From contig NZ_JADOVG010000001.1 in assembly GCF_015752205.1 (NCBI RefSeq), positions 124,001 to 188,000 on the forward strand: a stretch of DNA of 64,000 nt, in the 5' to 3' direction. Under the pieces are notes generated by a model. That model searched no databases, was not told the DNA's origin, and saw nothing but the letters and a program-made list of their open reading frames with translations. A program made the position numbers and the translations under genes. This stretch comes from Polaromonas sp. CG_9.7. GTDB taxonomy: Bacteria; Pseudomonadota; Gammaproteobacteria; Burkholderiales; Burkholderiaceae_C. This document shows positions 17,535 to 27,096 of the stretch, piece by piece; the first letter of the stretch is position 1; every line of letters starts with the position of its first letter.

Positions 17535-18365
17535 TCAGGCGGCGTTTCTCAGCCGGTATCCCACCAGGCTGAGTCCGTTTAACCTGAGCTTGATGCGCTC
17601 GTGGTTGTAGTAGTGGATGCAATCATGCACGCCTGCTTCGAGCATCTCAATGCTGTCAAGCGCTGCAAGGTGCAAAAATTCGGCTTTGAGGGTGCCGAAG
17701 AAGCTTTCGATCACCGCGTTGTCAAAGCAATTTCCTTTGCGGCTCATGCTTTGTGTCACCCCGCGATGCGCAAGCATCGCCCGGTACGGCTGCATTTTGT
17801 AATGCCACCCTTGGTCTGAGTGCACGGTCAGTGCACTGGTGTCTCCCAACCGCGAAAGTGCCGCCTCCAGCATGCCGGAGACCAGCTCGAAAACGGGACG
17901 CTTGGCCATGCGGTGCGCGCTGATCTCGCCGCTGTAAAAGTCCATGCAGGCCGACAAATACAGCTCATGGCCGTTCACATTGAACTCCGTGACATCGGTC
18001 ACCCACTTCTGGTTTGGCGCAGTCGCGCAGAAATCGCACTGCAGAACATTGGGCACGTGCGCATCGTTAATGCCAGGGGCATGTCAGGAACGCTTTTTCG
18101 CACGGATCAACGCGCGCAGTCGCATCTTCCGCATCAGACGCTGCACGAACTTGTGGTTGACGGGTTCTGCCATTGAACTGCACAGCGCTGCCGTGATTCG
18201 TCTGTACCCGTAGCGGCCCTTGTGCTCGTCATAGACGGAGCGGATCCTGGGCTCCATGGCGCCGAGCTTGTCGGCTCGCTGGGCCACTTGGCACTGGTAA
18301 TGGAAGGTGCTGCGCGCCAAGCCTGCCGCCTGCAGTAGATCGGCCAATTTATGGTGATGCCTCAA
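17535..18365 (-). pseudogene. IS3-family transposase OrfB, interrupted by a stop codon
   Basis: Two open frames lie in the same phase, separated only by a TGA at 18084-18086. The upstream piece has the HTH_21-like start (RSTFHYQCQVA, GRYGYRRITAAL); the downstream piece has the DDE integrase core: WVTDVTEF (first Asp), VHSDQGWHY (second Asp) and NAVIESFFGTLKAE (Glu). All three catalytic residues remain, so a single nonsense change appears to have killed OrfB. Confidence 0.85.
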
Positions 18366-18373
18366 CCCGGTAA

Positions 18374-18714
18374 TCAGGCGCGCTTTGTTGGCGCAGCTGA
18401 TCTCTTGGACCGGATCAAGGCTTGTAATTTTTTTAGGTACGCCACCTCCGCGCGCAGTCCTCGTTCTCTTCGCGCAGGGCCTGCGCCGAATCGGTAGCGA
18501 TCGTATCGGATGGCGCCGGGCAGTGTCTTTTTAGTTTCATGTTGGGGCGCCTGTTGAGAGCCTCCACGTCGCATTGGTCGAGATTGCGTCTGCAGGCCAC
18601 GACTTGGTTGGGATTACGGATGTCATGGACCGCCGCGACCTGGCGGCTCGAAAGTTGTTTGCGGTCCTGATGGGACAGCACCTGAAGCTTGAACTCCGTT
18701 TTGTACTTCCTCAT
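18374..18714 (-). pseudogene. IS3-family OrfA, frameshifted
   Basis: Starts MRKYKTEFKLQVLSHQDRKQ and continues as an IS3 OrfA with NPNQVV and NRRPNMKLKRHCP, but the coiled-coil end (LRAEVAYLKKLQALIRSKR) lies in a different phase, covered by 18374-18574. A frameshift near 18480-18500 and a probable internal deletion after the start separate them. Confidence 0.7.
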
Positions 18715-18894
18715 AAACCCCTTTGAGGTTTGTCCAACTTCTGGGGGTCAGTTCAAACCCGGGGCGATTGAAGTCTGTATTTTTAAAGGATTGGTATCAA
18801 TTCCACTAAATTTTTGCTGGACATTAATAATTTCATTTTAAGATCAACGATGGGTCAGCTTTATTTCGGGGAATAACATGTCATTTGCAGCTTC

Positions 18895-19263
18895 GTGAGC
18901 ATCACCGATCCGTCCTTTCCCGCCTTTGTGGAGCTGCAGCGCGCTGATTACCGCGCAGCACTGCCCCAGCGACTGGCGCAAATCGAGTTGCTCTGGCACC
19001 AAGTGCTGAACGGCGACAGTGCAGTAGAAGCGCTGACGACCTTGGAGCGCTGCGCACACAGCCTGGCCGGGTCCGGCGCCACCTTCGGCTTTGCCGGAGT
19101 CGGCAACGCCGCGCGTGACCTGGAACGGACTATCACTACGCTGCTGGACACTGCCTGCGCCTTGACTGTAGGAACACAGTCCCAAATAAGCCAGGCGATT
19201 GAATTGCTTCAGCGCAGCTTGCCTGGCGAAATCGGAACTCAGAGAGTTCGACCCCATGCCTAA
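18895..19263 (+). CDS. Histidine phosphotransfer (Hpt) protein, copy B
   Basis: A 122-residue Hpt domain, identical to copy A except for one residue. The phosphate-carrying His55 sits in AHSLAGSG. It starts at GTG and its stop overlaps the kinase start (ATGCCTAA), so Hpt and kinase are translationally coupled and likely partners in one phosphorelay. The long leader upstream (18772-18894) is shared with copy A and may carry the promoter. Confidence 0.82.
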   Translation: MSITDPSFPAFVELQRADYRAALPQRLAQIELLWHQVLNGDSAVEALTTLERCAHSLAGSGATFGFAGVGNAARDLERTITTLLDTACALTVGTQSQISQAIELLQRSLPGEIGTQRVRPHA

Positions 19264-22174
19264 CGAGACCGTCATGTCTTCTACTGCTTTTCTTTTTAAA
19301 ATCAAGCTGGCACTTGGTGTCGCCATCGTCTTGATGGCGACCTTGGGTGGGGCCTCATATGTCACGATCAACCGGCTGATCGAAACTGCACGCACCGGAG
19401 ACCAGACCGAAGAGGCACTGGTCTTGCTGGAGCGGGTAGCCTCCAGCATCAAGACAGCCGAAACTTCGACCCGCCAGTACCTCCTGACGGGCGACCCAAT
19501 AGATCGGCAGAAAATTGACCAGGCGCGCGATGGCATACAGGACGCGATCGGCCGGCTGCGCAAAACGCGCTTGCCCGAACAAGCTGCCCTCGACGAACTG
19601 GTGGCTCAGCGCACGGCTCTGGCGTTGCAGTCAATTACCGTGCGGCAGAGCAGCGGACAGGAAGCTGCCGCCGCCATTCTCATCAGCAACCTCAGCCGGC
19701 AACTCAGGCAGCGTACTGACGATTTGCTGGACGCCGCACGAAACCGGGAAAACCTGGAGTGGCAAAACTCCCAAGCCATGGCCCAGCGCAGGGCCCAGTG
19801 GGCCCAGCGATTCATCATTGCCGCAGGGCTGCTGTTGCTCGCCATGCTCGCCTGGGTTATCTACATGGTCAAGCACTACGAGGAAGAGCGCAAACGGGGG
19901 GAGGCCCAGCTTCGCGACAGCGAAGCCATGAGCCGGATCGTGACCGAGGGCATGGCCGAGGGCGTGATCACCACGGGCGCGGATGACATTGTTCTGGAGG
20001 CCAATACGGCAGCGCTGCAACTTTTTGGCTATGAAAAAAACGAACTCATCGGCCGCGATGTTTCCGATCTGCTGCCAGAGCACCTGCGCCGCGACTACAA
20101 GGCGTTTACTGCGATGCTGAACGCCTCCCCGGAGGCCTTCAGGATAGCTGACCGTGAAGTGCGCAGTGTGCACAAGGACGGCCGCGAAATTCTGGTCAGC
20201 GTATCGTTTGGCGACGTGCAGGTTGGCGGCCGTCGCCTGTTCACGGCAATGCTTCGCGACATCACCGACAGCAAGCGGATCACCAAGGCGCTGCGGGCAA
20301 GCGAAATAAAATTGCGCCAGATCACCGACGCGGTTCCGGCCTTGATTGCCTCTGTGGACAGCGCGCAGCGATTCATCTTTCACAATAAAGCTTATGAAGA
20401 GGTTTTTGGCCTCAAATCCGAGCAGATCATTGGCCGCACCATGGCTGAAGTCCTTGGCCAATCGGCTTACGAGCGCGTGCAGGCCAAGGTTGAAGATGTG
20501 CTGCATGGCAATGCCGTGCGCTATGAGCGCATTCAAACCACACCGCAGGGCGACTCCCGGGATTACGCCATGCACTATTTCCCGCGTTATGGCGAAGGAC
20601 TGGAGCAAGACCAGGTCATCGGTTTTTACGCGCTGGGCGCAGACATCACCGAGCTCAAGCGAATCAACCGCATGAAAACCGAATTCATCTCGACCGTCAG
20701 CCACGAACTGCGCACGCCACTGACCTCGATCCGGGGTTCGCTGGGGCTGGTGCTGGGCGGCGTAGCGGGCGAACTGCCCGATACCGTGAAAACACTGGTG
20801 GACATTGCGAACAAAAACTGCGAGCGCCTGATCCGCCTGATCAACGACATTCTGGACAGCGAAAAAATCGAGTCCGGCAAGATGCGGCTGGAACTCAAAG
20901 TCGTCAATATGGCGCAACTGGTGCAGCAGGCCATGGCCGCGAATGAAGGCTTTGCCGAACAGCATGGCGTGAAGCTGGTGCTGCAAGCGCCCGATGCTTC
21001 GCTGCAGGCAAGCGTGGACAGCGACCGGCTGGTGCAGGTCGTGACCAACCTGTTGTCCAACGCGGTGAAGTTTTCACCGCCTGACGGCACGGTGACGGTG
21101 AACGTGCTGCAGGTTGCGCAGGTTGTTCGCGTGGAGGTGGTTGACTGTGGCCATGGCATTTCCGATGATTTTCGCGACCGGATTTTCCAGAAGTTCTCCC
21201 AAGCCGATGCGTCCGACAGCCGGGAAAAAGGCGGCACCGGCCTGGGGCTCAATATTTCACAGGCCTTGGTCCACAAGATGGGTGGTCAGATCGGCTTTGT
21301 CAGCACGACGGGCTTAGGTTCCACGTTTTTCTTCGAGCTTCCCGAATGGCGCAGTCGGGGGCCGCAGGCGCAACTGCCGTCTGCCGATGTTCAGCCTGTC
21401 GCTGCGCGGCCACGCATCCTGATTTGCGAGGGCAATCCGGACGTTGCGCGTTTGATCAGCATAATGCTTGAAAAAGCGGGTTTCAACCCGGAAATGGTGC
21501 ACGACGTGCCGCAGGCGCTGGAACGCGTCTTGCGTGGCGGCTTCGTGGCTCTGACCGTGGACTTGACGCACAAAGGCGGCGCTTCCTTCATTAACGCTTT
21601 ACGCGCCGATGAACGCACATGCCACCTGCCAGTCGTGGTGATCTTGGCTATGGTGGAGGAAGGGCGCCTGCAATTCAATCAAAAGCTGCTCACAGTGTCA
21701 GACTGGCTTGAAAAACCTATCGATGAAAGCCGGCTGGTGCAGAGCGTGCGCCGGGCTGTGGTGGGCTCCAGGCGCAAAAAGCCGTGCATTTTGCATGTGG
21801 AAGACGATCCCGATATCCAGAGGGTCGTTGCCGCCGTGGTGCAGGAACTTGCCGTGCTTGAGTTTTCGGCCACGCTCAATGAGGCCCGTGTCCGGCTGCG
21901 CGAGAGCTCCTTTGACCTGATTCTGCTGGATCTAGCGCTGGGTGAGGATTCGGGCTGGAGCCTGTTCAGAGAAATTGACATGCTCAACCTCAGGCCGCCG
22001 GTAATCGTGTTTTCGGCCAGCGATAAAAACCCTGCACAAGGCAGTCAGGTTGAAGCCGTGCTGGTCAAGTCCAACACGTCCAACACCGAATTACTCAATG
22101 CCATACAGCGCGCCCTCCTGATCCCCGAAAATTCCGGGAATGCGGGGCTCATTTATCCCAAGAATCAAGATTGA
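19256..22174 (+). CDS. CHASE3-PAS-PAS hybrid sensor histidine kinase with two receivers, copy B
   Basis: A 972-residue membrane kinase. Order: helix 1 (about 14-36), periplasmic CHASE3-like helical sensor (about 40-180, with STRQYLLTGD), helix 2 (about 186-206), PAS 1 (about 225-345), PAS 2 (about 355-470), HisKA with FISTVSHELRTP (His483), HATPase (NLLSNAVKFSPP, GTGLGLN), receivers 1 and 2 (second with LHVEDDPDIQ, LLDLALGEDSG, LVKSNTSNT). The start at 19256 overlaps the Hpt stop; 19274 is an alternative. It is the full-length relative of the broken gene at 13822 and of the GAF kinase at 14208. Confidence 0.92.
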   Translation: MPNETVMSSTAFLFKIKLALGVAIVLMATLGGASYVTINRLIETARTGDQTEEALVLLERVASSIKTAETSTRQYLLTGDPIDRQKIDQARDGIQDAIGRLRKTRLPEQAALDELVAQRTALALQSITVRQSSGQEAAAAILISNLSRQLRQRTDDLLDAARNRENLEWQNSQAMAQRRAQWAQRFIIAAGLLLLAMLAWVIYMVKHYEEERKRGEAQLRDSEAMSRIVTEGMAEGVITTGADDIVLEANTAALQLFGYEKNELIGRDVSDLLPEHLRRDYKAFTAMLNASPEAFRIADREVRSVHKDGREILVSVSFGDVQVGGRRLFTAMLRDITDSKRITKALRASEIKLRQITDAVPALIASVDSAQRFIFHNKAYEEVFGLKSEQIIGRTMAEVLGQSAYERVQAKVEDVLHGNAVRYERIQTTPQGDSRDYAMHYFPRYGEGLEQDQVIGFYALGADITELKRINRMKTEFISTVSHELRTPLTSIRGSLGLVLGGVAGELPDTVKTLVDIANKNCERLIRLINDILDSEKIESGKMRLELKVVNMAQLVQQAMAANEGFAEQHGVKLVLQAPDASLQASVDSDRLVQVVTNLLSNAVKFSPPDGTVTVNVLQVAQVVRVEVVDCGHGISDDFRDRIFQKFSQADASDSREKGGTGLGLNISQALVHKMGGQIGFVSTTGLGSTFFFELPEWRSRGPQAQLPSADVQPVAARPRILICEGNPDVARLISIMLEKAGFNPEMVHDVPQALERVLRGGFVALTVDLTHKGGASFINALRADERTCHLPVVVILAMVEEGRLQFNQKLLTVSDWLEKPIDESRLVQSVRRAVVGSRRKKPCILHVEDDPDIQRVVAAVVQELAVLEFSATLNEARVRLRESSFDLILLDLALGEDSGWSLFREIDMLNLRPPVIVFSASDKNPAQGSQVEAVLVKSNTSNTELLNAIQRALLIPENSGNAGLIYPKNQD

Positions 22175-22176
22175 CC

Positions 22177-22569
<393 letters not shown>

Positions 22570-22671
22570 CCCTGGCCTGACCGGTAACAAGCAACCGCTT
22601 CTGGCCTGCGCGCAGCTTGTAGGGTCCTGGGCTTGCTTAACAAGCGCAAACGAATAATTCAGACTCCTGAC

Positions 22672-23943
22672 ATGACATCCGAGACAAAAAAACCAATTTT
22701 TGCAGCGTCGTCGGGCGCGTGGCCCATTGCCTTGGCCGGTCTGGTGTCGCTGGCAGTTGCCATGGGCATCGGCCGGTTTGCCTTCACGCCCATCCTGCCG
22801 ATGATGCTCAGCGATGGTGTAGTTGACCTGCCGGGCGCCAGCTGGCTGGCCAGTGCCAATTACCTGGGCTACATGCTGGGCGCCATTTTCTGCACGTTGC
22901 AGCCCTGGCTCTGGGCACGCTTGCGCTGGCTGCCGGCGCTGGCCTTTTCGTCCCTCGTGCGCGTCGGCCTGCTGACAACCGGTGCGCTGACGCTGGCCAT
23001 GGCATGGCCTTTTCCAGCGCTCTGGCCGGTGCTGCGCTTTGCCGCTGGCATGACCAGCGCGGTGGTGTTCGTCTATACCTCCGGCTGGTGCCTGTCGCGC
23101 CTGTCCCGGCTGGGCGTACCCAGCATGGGCGGCATCATCTACGCCGGCCCTGGCGCGGGCATTGTCGTCAGTGGCCTGCTGGCCAGCGGCATGGTGGCCT
23201 TGCACTGGACGGCGGCCAGCGGTTGGGTGATTCTGGGGGTACTCGCATTTGCATTGTCCGCCGCGGTATGGAAGATTTTGCGCGGTGGCGACGAGCGCCT
23301 GATGGCGCTGGCCACGCGGGGGGTCCAGGCGGCCGACCTGCCGCACGCTGCGGCGGCAAGTCATGGTCCGGGTGAAATGGCCGCACTGACGCTGGCTTAT
23401 GGGCTGGCCGGTTTTGGCTACATCATCACCGCCACCTTTTTGCCGGTGATTGCCCGTGCCGCACTGCCCGGATCGGCCTGGCTGGACCTGTTCTGGCCAA
23501 TCTTCGGCCTGGGTGTCATGCTGGGTGCGTTGCTGGCCACGCGCCTGCCGCACGGCGGCGACCTGCGCGTGCGACTGGCTGTTTGCTATGTGCTGCAGGC
23601 GCTGGGCATTGCTGCCAGCCTGTGGAGTCCGAGCCTGGCCGGTTTCGTCATCGGCAGCCTGTTACTGGGCATCCCCTTCACCGCCATCACCTTTTTTGCG
23701 CTGCAGGAAGTGCGGCGCCTGCGCCCGGCCACGGCATCGAGTTTCACCGGCCTGCTGACGGCGGCCTATGGTGTCGGCCAGATTGCCGGCCCCCCGCTCG
23801 TGGCGTTGCTGCTCAGGAACAGCACCACCACCGGCGAAGGCTTCACCCTGTCGCTGGAGATTGCTGCCAGTGCCTTGCTGATTGGGGCGGTCCTGTACGC
23901 CTGGATGGTGCGCGTTTATCCGGTCCTTGAAGTAACACGCTAA
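22672..23943 (+). CDS. YbfB/YjiJ family MFS transporter
   Basis: A 423-residue protein with about twelve hydrophobic helices. The N-terminal AMGIGRFAFTPILPMM pattern is typical of YbfB/YjiJ-type major facilitator proteins, and WLASANYLGYMLGA follows. Substrate of this group is unknown. The ATG at 22672 was chosen over an upstream in-frame codon because residues before it belong to the duplicated segment. A terminator follows. No functional link with the phosphorelay is evident beyond position. Confidence 0.82.
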   Translation: MTSETKKPIFAASSGAWPIALAGLVSLAVAMGIGRFAFTPILPMMLSDGVVDLPGASWLASANYLGYMLGAIFCTLQPWLWARLRWLPALAFSSLVRVGLLTTGALTLAMAWPFPALWPVLRFAAGMTSAVVFVYTSGWCLSRLSRLGVPSMGGIIYAGPGAGIVVSGLLASGMVALHWTAASGWVILGVLAFALSAAVWKILRGGDERLMALATRGVQAADLPHAAAASHGPGEMAALTLAYGLAGFGYIITATFLPVIARAALPGSAWLDLFWPIFGLGVMLGALLATRLPHGGDLRVRLAVCYVLQALGIAASLWSPSLAGFVIGSLLLGIPFTAITFFALQEVRRLRPATASSFTGLLTAAYGVGQIAGPPLVALLLRNSTTTGEGFTLSLEIAASALLIGAVLYAWMVRVYPVLEVTR

Positions 23944-23954
23944 AATCGCATCTT

Positions 23955-23995
23955 CACCAGCGTGCCGTCCCGGCGCGCTGGTGTTTTCATTTTTC
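23955..23995 (+). terminator. Intrinsic terminator after the MFS gene
   Basis: Perfect eight-base stem CACCAGCG/CGCTGGTG (23955-23962 and 23976-23983), followed by TTTTCATTTTT. Confidence 0.75.
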
Positions 23996-24017
23996 CGGGG
24001 CCATGTAGAGGACTACC

Positions 24018-25094
24018 ATGTATAAAAACCTCGTTGCCACGCTCGTGGCTGCCTGTTTTGTTTCGCCTGTTTTTTCACAAGCACCCACGCCACCCAAGCC
24101 GCTGAAAATCGGGTTCGTCTATGTCACGCCGGTCACCGACGCCGGCTGGGTGCACCAGCACGACGAAGCACGCAAGGCCGTCGAGGTTGCGCTGGGCGAT
24201 CAGGTCAAGACCACCTTTGTTGAAAACGTCCCAGAGGGCGCCGACGCCGAACGCGTGATCCGCGACCTGGCCCGCCAGGGCAACCAACTGATATTTACCC
24301 CCAGCTTTGGCTACATGGAGCCCACGCTCAAGGTCGCCAAAGATTTTCCCGATGTGAAGTTCGAATCCATCACCGGCTACACGACCGCGCCCAACGTGGC
24401 GGTGGCCAATGCGCGCTATTACGAAGGCCGCTACCTGGCCGGTATTGCCGCCGGCCGGCTGGCCACGAGCGCCGGTTATGTGGCGGGTTTTGCGATTCCC
24501 GAGGTGATCCAGGGCATCAATGCCTTCACGCTGGGAATGCGTTCGGTCAATCCGAAGGCCACCGTCAAGGTGGTGTGGCTGGGCGCCTGGTTTGACCCGC
24601 CGCGCGAACGCGAAGCGGCCATGACGCTGTTCAACCAGGGTGTCGAGGTGATGGCGTTTCATACCGGCTCGACCGCTGTGATGCGTGCGGCGCAAGAGCG
24701 CGGCAAGCTGGCAATTGCCTACCATTCCGACATGCGCCAGGTCGCGCCTGACGCGCAGGTGCTGGCCGTCACACACCAGTGGGGCGACTACTACACGCGC
24801 CGTGCCCAGGCCGTGCTGAGCGGCAGCTGGGAAAGCGCTGCGCTGTGGGGCGGCGTGAAGGAAGGCATGATCCGCGTCGACAGTTTCGGCCCCAAGGTGT
24901 CCCAAAAGGTGGCCGACGAAGTGCTGGCCCGTCAACGCGACATTGCCGCTGGCCGGCTGCATCCTTTCAAGGCGCGTGCGGCGCTGCTGGACAACCAGGG
25001 CCATGAAGTGCTGGCCGCCGGCAAAACGCTGAATGACGCGCAGATTTTGAACATGAATTTCCTGGTGCAGGGCGTTCAGGGCAAGTTGAACTAA
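24018..25094 (+). CDS. Orphan BMP family periplasmic binding protein
   Basis: A 358-residue protein with a cleavable Sec signal (ends VFSQA) and no lipobox cysteine, unlike its paralogue at 10163. BMP patterns: GFVYVTPVTDAGWVHQHDEA, AERVIRDLARQGNQLIFTPS, YEGRYLAGIAAGRLATS. No permease or ATPase gene accompanies it; the complete transporter at 6519-10082 could serve it. Only 18 bases separate its stop from queE, and all three genes read the same way, so co-transcription with queE-queD is likely. Ligand may be a purine, nucleoside or perhaps a 7-deazapurine; the last is my inference. Confidence 0.85.
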   Translation: MYKNLVATLVAACFVSPVFSQAPTPPKPLKIGFVYVTPVTDAGWVHQHDEARKAVEVALGDQVKTTFVENVPEGADAERVIRDLARQGNQLIFTPSFGYMEPTLKVAKDFPDVKFESITGYTTAPNVAVANARYYEGRYLAGIAAGRLATSAGYVAGFAIPEVIQGINAFTLGMRSVNPKATVKVVWLGAWFDPPREREAAMTLFNQGVEVMAFHTGSTAVMRAAQERGKLAIAYHSDMRQVAPDAQVLAVTHQWGDYYTRRAQAVLSGSWESAALWGGVKEGMIRVDSFGPKVSQKVADEVLARQRDIAAGRLHPFKARAALLDNQGHEVLAAGKTLNDAQILNMNFLVQGVQGKLN

Positions 25095-25112
25095 CCGGCA
25101 CCCAGAACCATC

Positions 25113-25748
25113 ATGAGCTACCAGATCAAGGAAATTTTCTACACCTTGCAGGGCGAGGGCAGCAACGCAGGCCGGCCCGCCGTTTTTTGCCGTTTTGCCG
25201 GTTGCAACCTGTGGTCGGGCCGCGAGCAGGACCGCGCTACGGCCGTCTGCCGGTTTTGCGACACCGACTTTGTCGGCACTGACGGCACGCTGGGCGGCAA
25301 GTTCAGGAACGCCGACGCACTGGCTGACCAGATTCAAGCCCAGTGGCCGGCCGGCGACAGCGCGCACCGTTTCGTCGTCATGACCGGTGGCGAGCCATTG
25401 CTGCAGGTTGATGCCGCGCTGATCGCGGCGCTGCATGCGCGCGGTTTCGAGATCGCAGTGGAAACCAACGGCACGATTGCCGCGCCGCCCGGCATTGACT
25501 GGATCTGCGTCAGCCCCAAGGCCGGCGCGCCGTGGATTCAGCGCGAAGGCCACGAACTGAAGGTTGTCTGGCCGCAGCCGGACCTCGACTGGGCCGAACT
25601 GGAAGCGGCAAATTTTGCCTACCGCTATCTGCAGCCGATGGATAATCTCCAGCGGCTGCGCAACACCCAGACCTGCATCCAGATTTGCCTGGACCGGCCC
25701 GTTTGGCGGCTCAGTATTCAGACCCACAAAATAACAGGCATCCGATGA
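25113..25748 (+). CDS. queE: 7-carboxy-7-deazaguanine synthase QueE
   Basis: A 211-residue radical SAM enzyme that converts 6-carboxy-tetrahydropterin to 7-carboxy-7-deazaguanine in queuosine synthesis. The 4Fe-4S cysteines are C31, C46 and C49 (Cys-x14-Cys-x2-Cys, GCNLWSG to CRFCDTDF), the expanded spacing usual for proteobacterial QueE. Also seen: FYTLQGEGSNAGRPAVF at the start, MTGGEPLLQ, and VETNGT. It overlaps queD by ATGA and so is coupled with it. Confidence 0.93.
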   Translation: MSYQIKEIFYTLQGEGSNAGRPAVFCRFAGCNLWSGREQDRATAVCRFCDTDFVGTDGTLGGKFRNADALADQIQAQWPAGDSAHRFVVMTGGEPLLQVDAALIAALHARGFEIAVETNGTIAAPPGIDWICVSPKAGAPWIQREGHELKVVWPQPDLDWAELEAANFAYRYLQPMDNLQRLRNTQTCIQICLDRPVWRLSIQTHKITGIR

Positions 25749-26128
25749 ACAGTATTCCTAAATCGTGCGAGATCAGCCAGTCCTTCTATTTCGACGCCGC
25801 ACACACGCTGGAACGCGCGATTGAAAGCGCCAGCAGCAAGCGTATCCACGGCCATACCTACAACGCCGAGGTGTTTTTGACCGGCCAGCCCGATCCGGCC
25901 ACCGGCATGTTGATCGACCTGGGGGTGGTTCGGCACGAGCTGGCAATGGTGCGCGAGCAGCTTGACCACCACCTGCTCGACGAAGTGGCGGGCCTGGGGC
26001 CGCCGACGCTGGAAAACCTGTGCCAGTTCATCTTCAGCAAGCTGCTGCCCGCGCTGCCGTCACTGACTTCGGTGCGGGTCTGGCGTGTTTCGATGGGCGA
26101 TGGCTGCCGCATGACCCGGCCCCTGTAG
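25745..26128 (+). CDS. queD: 6-carboxy-tetrahydropterin synthase (QueD-like), non-canonical active site
   Basis: A 127-residue COG0720/PTPS-fold protein. Zinc ligands are present: His20 (FYFDAAHTL) and His35/His37 (RIHGHTY), plus LDHHLLDEV and a C-terminal segment PTLENLCQFIF. The usual catalytic Cys of the CxxxHGH motif is absent; the aligned position is Ser (SSKRIHGH). Another Cys lies near the C-terminus (GDGCRMT). Genomic partner queE supports a QueD role, but the missing Cys means the chemistry may differ or another residue substitutes. ATGA overlap with queE. Confidence 0.82.
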   Translation: MNSIPKSCEISQSFYFDAAHTLERAIESASSKRIHGHTYNAEVFLTGQPDPATGMLIDLGVVRHELAMVREQLDHHLLDEVAGLGPPTLENLCQFIFSKLLPALPSLTSVRVWRVSMGDGCRMTRPL

Positions 26129-26496
26129 TCGGGCAATGCCGAGGCGATGAAGCCTTGCGCTCATCGCCTCCTGTTTCCCGGCCCTGCAGTCGCCCGGGCA
26201 GTGCCAGGAGCCGGCAGGCGGTGCAGGCAGTCTGCCCGGTTTGCTGTTTTCCATGATCGTGCTCGCGACGACGGGGTGATTGAAAAGACCGTGATTTCGC
26301 AGTCCGGCAGTGCTGGTCCGGTGAAGCTTGCAAATTAATGGTCAAATGAGCCTTTTGCGCATATTGCACAAGCGCAGTAAGCTATTGAAATAATAGCAAT
26401 CTGTCAGCGAACCGGCATGCCGCCACACCGCATCCAGACGCCAGCTTTTTCAGCCGACGATGCCTACAATCACCGGCAACGCAAGGAACCTTCACA
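26129..26496. other. Intergenic stretch with one dispersed repeat
   Basis: No gene seen. A reverse-oriented dispersed repeat lies at 26351-26400; the last part carries the leader of dcd. Confidence 0.5.
26351..26400 (-). repeat. Dispersed GCTATT/AATAGC intergenic palindrome, copy 3
   Basis: Reverse orientation: TGCGCATATTGCAC arm, then GCTATTGAAATAATAGC. Both halves of the inner palindrome are intact. Confidence 0.7.
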
Positions 26497-27069
26497 ATGA
26501 GCATCAAGAGCGACAAATGGATTCGCCACATGGCTGAAACCACCGGCATGATCGAGCCTTTCGAGCCGAAACAGGTGCGCGAACGCGATGGCCACAAGAT
26601 CATCAGCTACGGCACGTCAAGCTATGGCTACGACATTCGCTGCGCACCCGAGTTCAAGGTCTTCACCAACATCCACAGCACCGTGGTGGACCCGAAGAAC
26701 TTCGACGAAAAAAGCTTTGTCGACATGCACGGCGACAGCTGCATCATTCCGCCGAACAGCTTTGCGCTGGCCCGCACGCTCGAATATTTCCGCATCCCGC
26801 GCAATGTGCTGACCATCTGTCTGGGCAAAAGCACCTATGCGCGCTGCGGCATCATCGTCAATGTCACGCCCTTTGAGCCCGAATGGGAAGGCTACGTGAC
26901 GCTGGAGTTTTCCAACACCACGCCATTGCCCGCCCGGATCTATGCCGGAGAAGGCTGCGCGCAGGTGCTGTTTTTTGAAAGCGACAAGGACGATGTCTGC
27001 GAAGTCAGCTACAAGGACCGGGGTGGCAAATACCAGGGCCAGGTCGGCGTGACGCTGCCCAAGGCGTAA
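26497..27069 (+). CDS. dcd: dCTP deaminase
   Basis: A 190-residue homotrimeric enzyme that deaminates dCTP to dUTP for thymidylate synthesis. Family motifs are strongly kept: [23 protein letters not shown], the active-site block [20 protein letters not shown] (Ser, Arg and Glu catalytic region) and QVLFFESD. Length is as expected (about 188). Small conserved genes follow on the same strand. Confidence 0.96.
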   Translation: MSIKSDKWIRHMAETTGMIEPFEPKQVRERDGHKIISYGTSSYGYDIRCAPEFKVFTNIHSTVVDPKNFDEKSFVDMHGDSCIIPPNSFALARTLEYFRIPRNVLTICLGKSTYARCGIIVNVTPFEPEWEGYVTLEFSNTTPLPARIYAGEGCAQVLFFESDKDDVCEVSYKDRGGKYQGQVGVTLPKA

Positions 27070-27096
27070 AGCCCACCCACGAAAGGCAAAAAACCC

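Larger units (their letters stand above)
17484..18766 (-). mobile_element. IS3-family insertion sequence, inactivated
   Basis: About 1.28 kb bounded by inverted ends: left TTGAACTGACCCCGAGAAGC, right the reverse complement of TTGAACTGACCCCCAGAAGT. The symmetry extends outward by about ten bases (CGCCCCGGGT). It carries orfA and orfB homologues in the minus direction, both broken. No target-site duplication is seen: the left flank is IS5 remnant, the right flank is copy B of the duplicated module. Confidence 0.85.

Noticed and set aside
19631-20986. 451-codon minus-strand frame in the copy B kinase
   Set aside because: Shadow of the kinase; the same occurs opposite copy A.
25095-25112. preQ1 riboswitch ahead of queE
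   Set aside because: The gap is only 18 bases after the BMP stop, too short, and no aptamer-like fold was seen ahead of queF either.
24075-25727. 550-codon minus-strand frame opposite BMP and queE
   Set aside because: Spans two clear plus-strand genes and has no family pattern.
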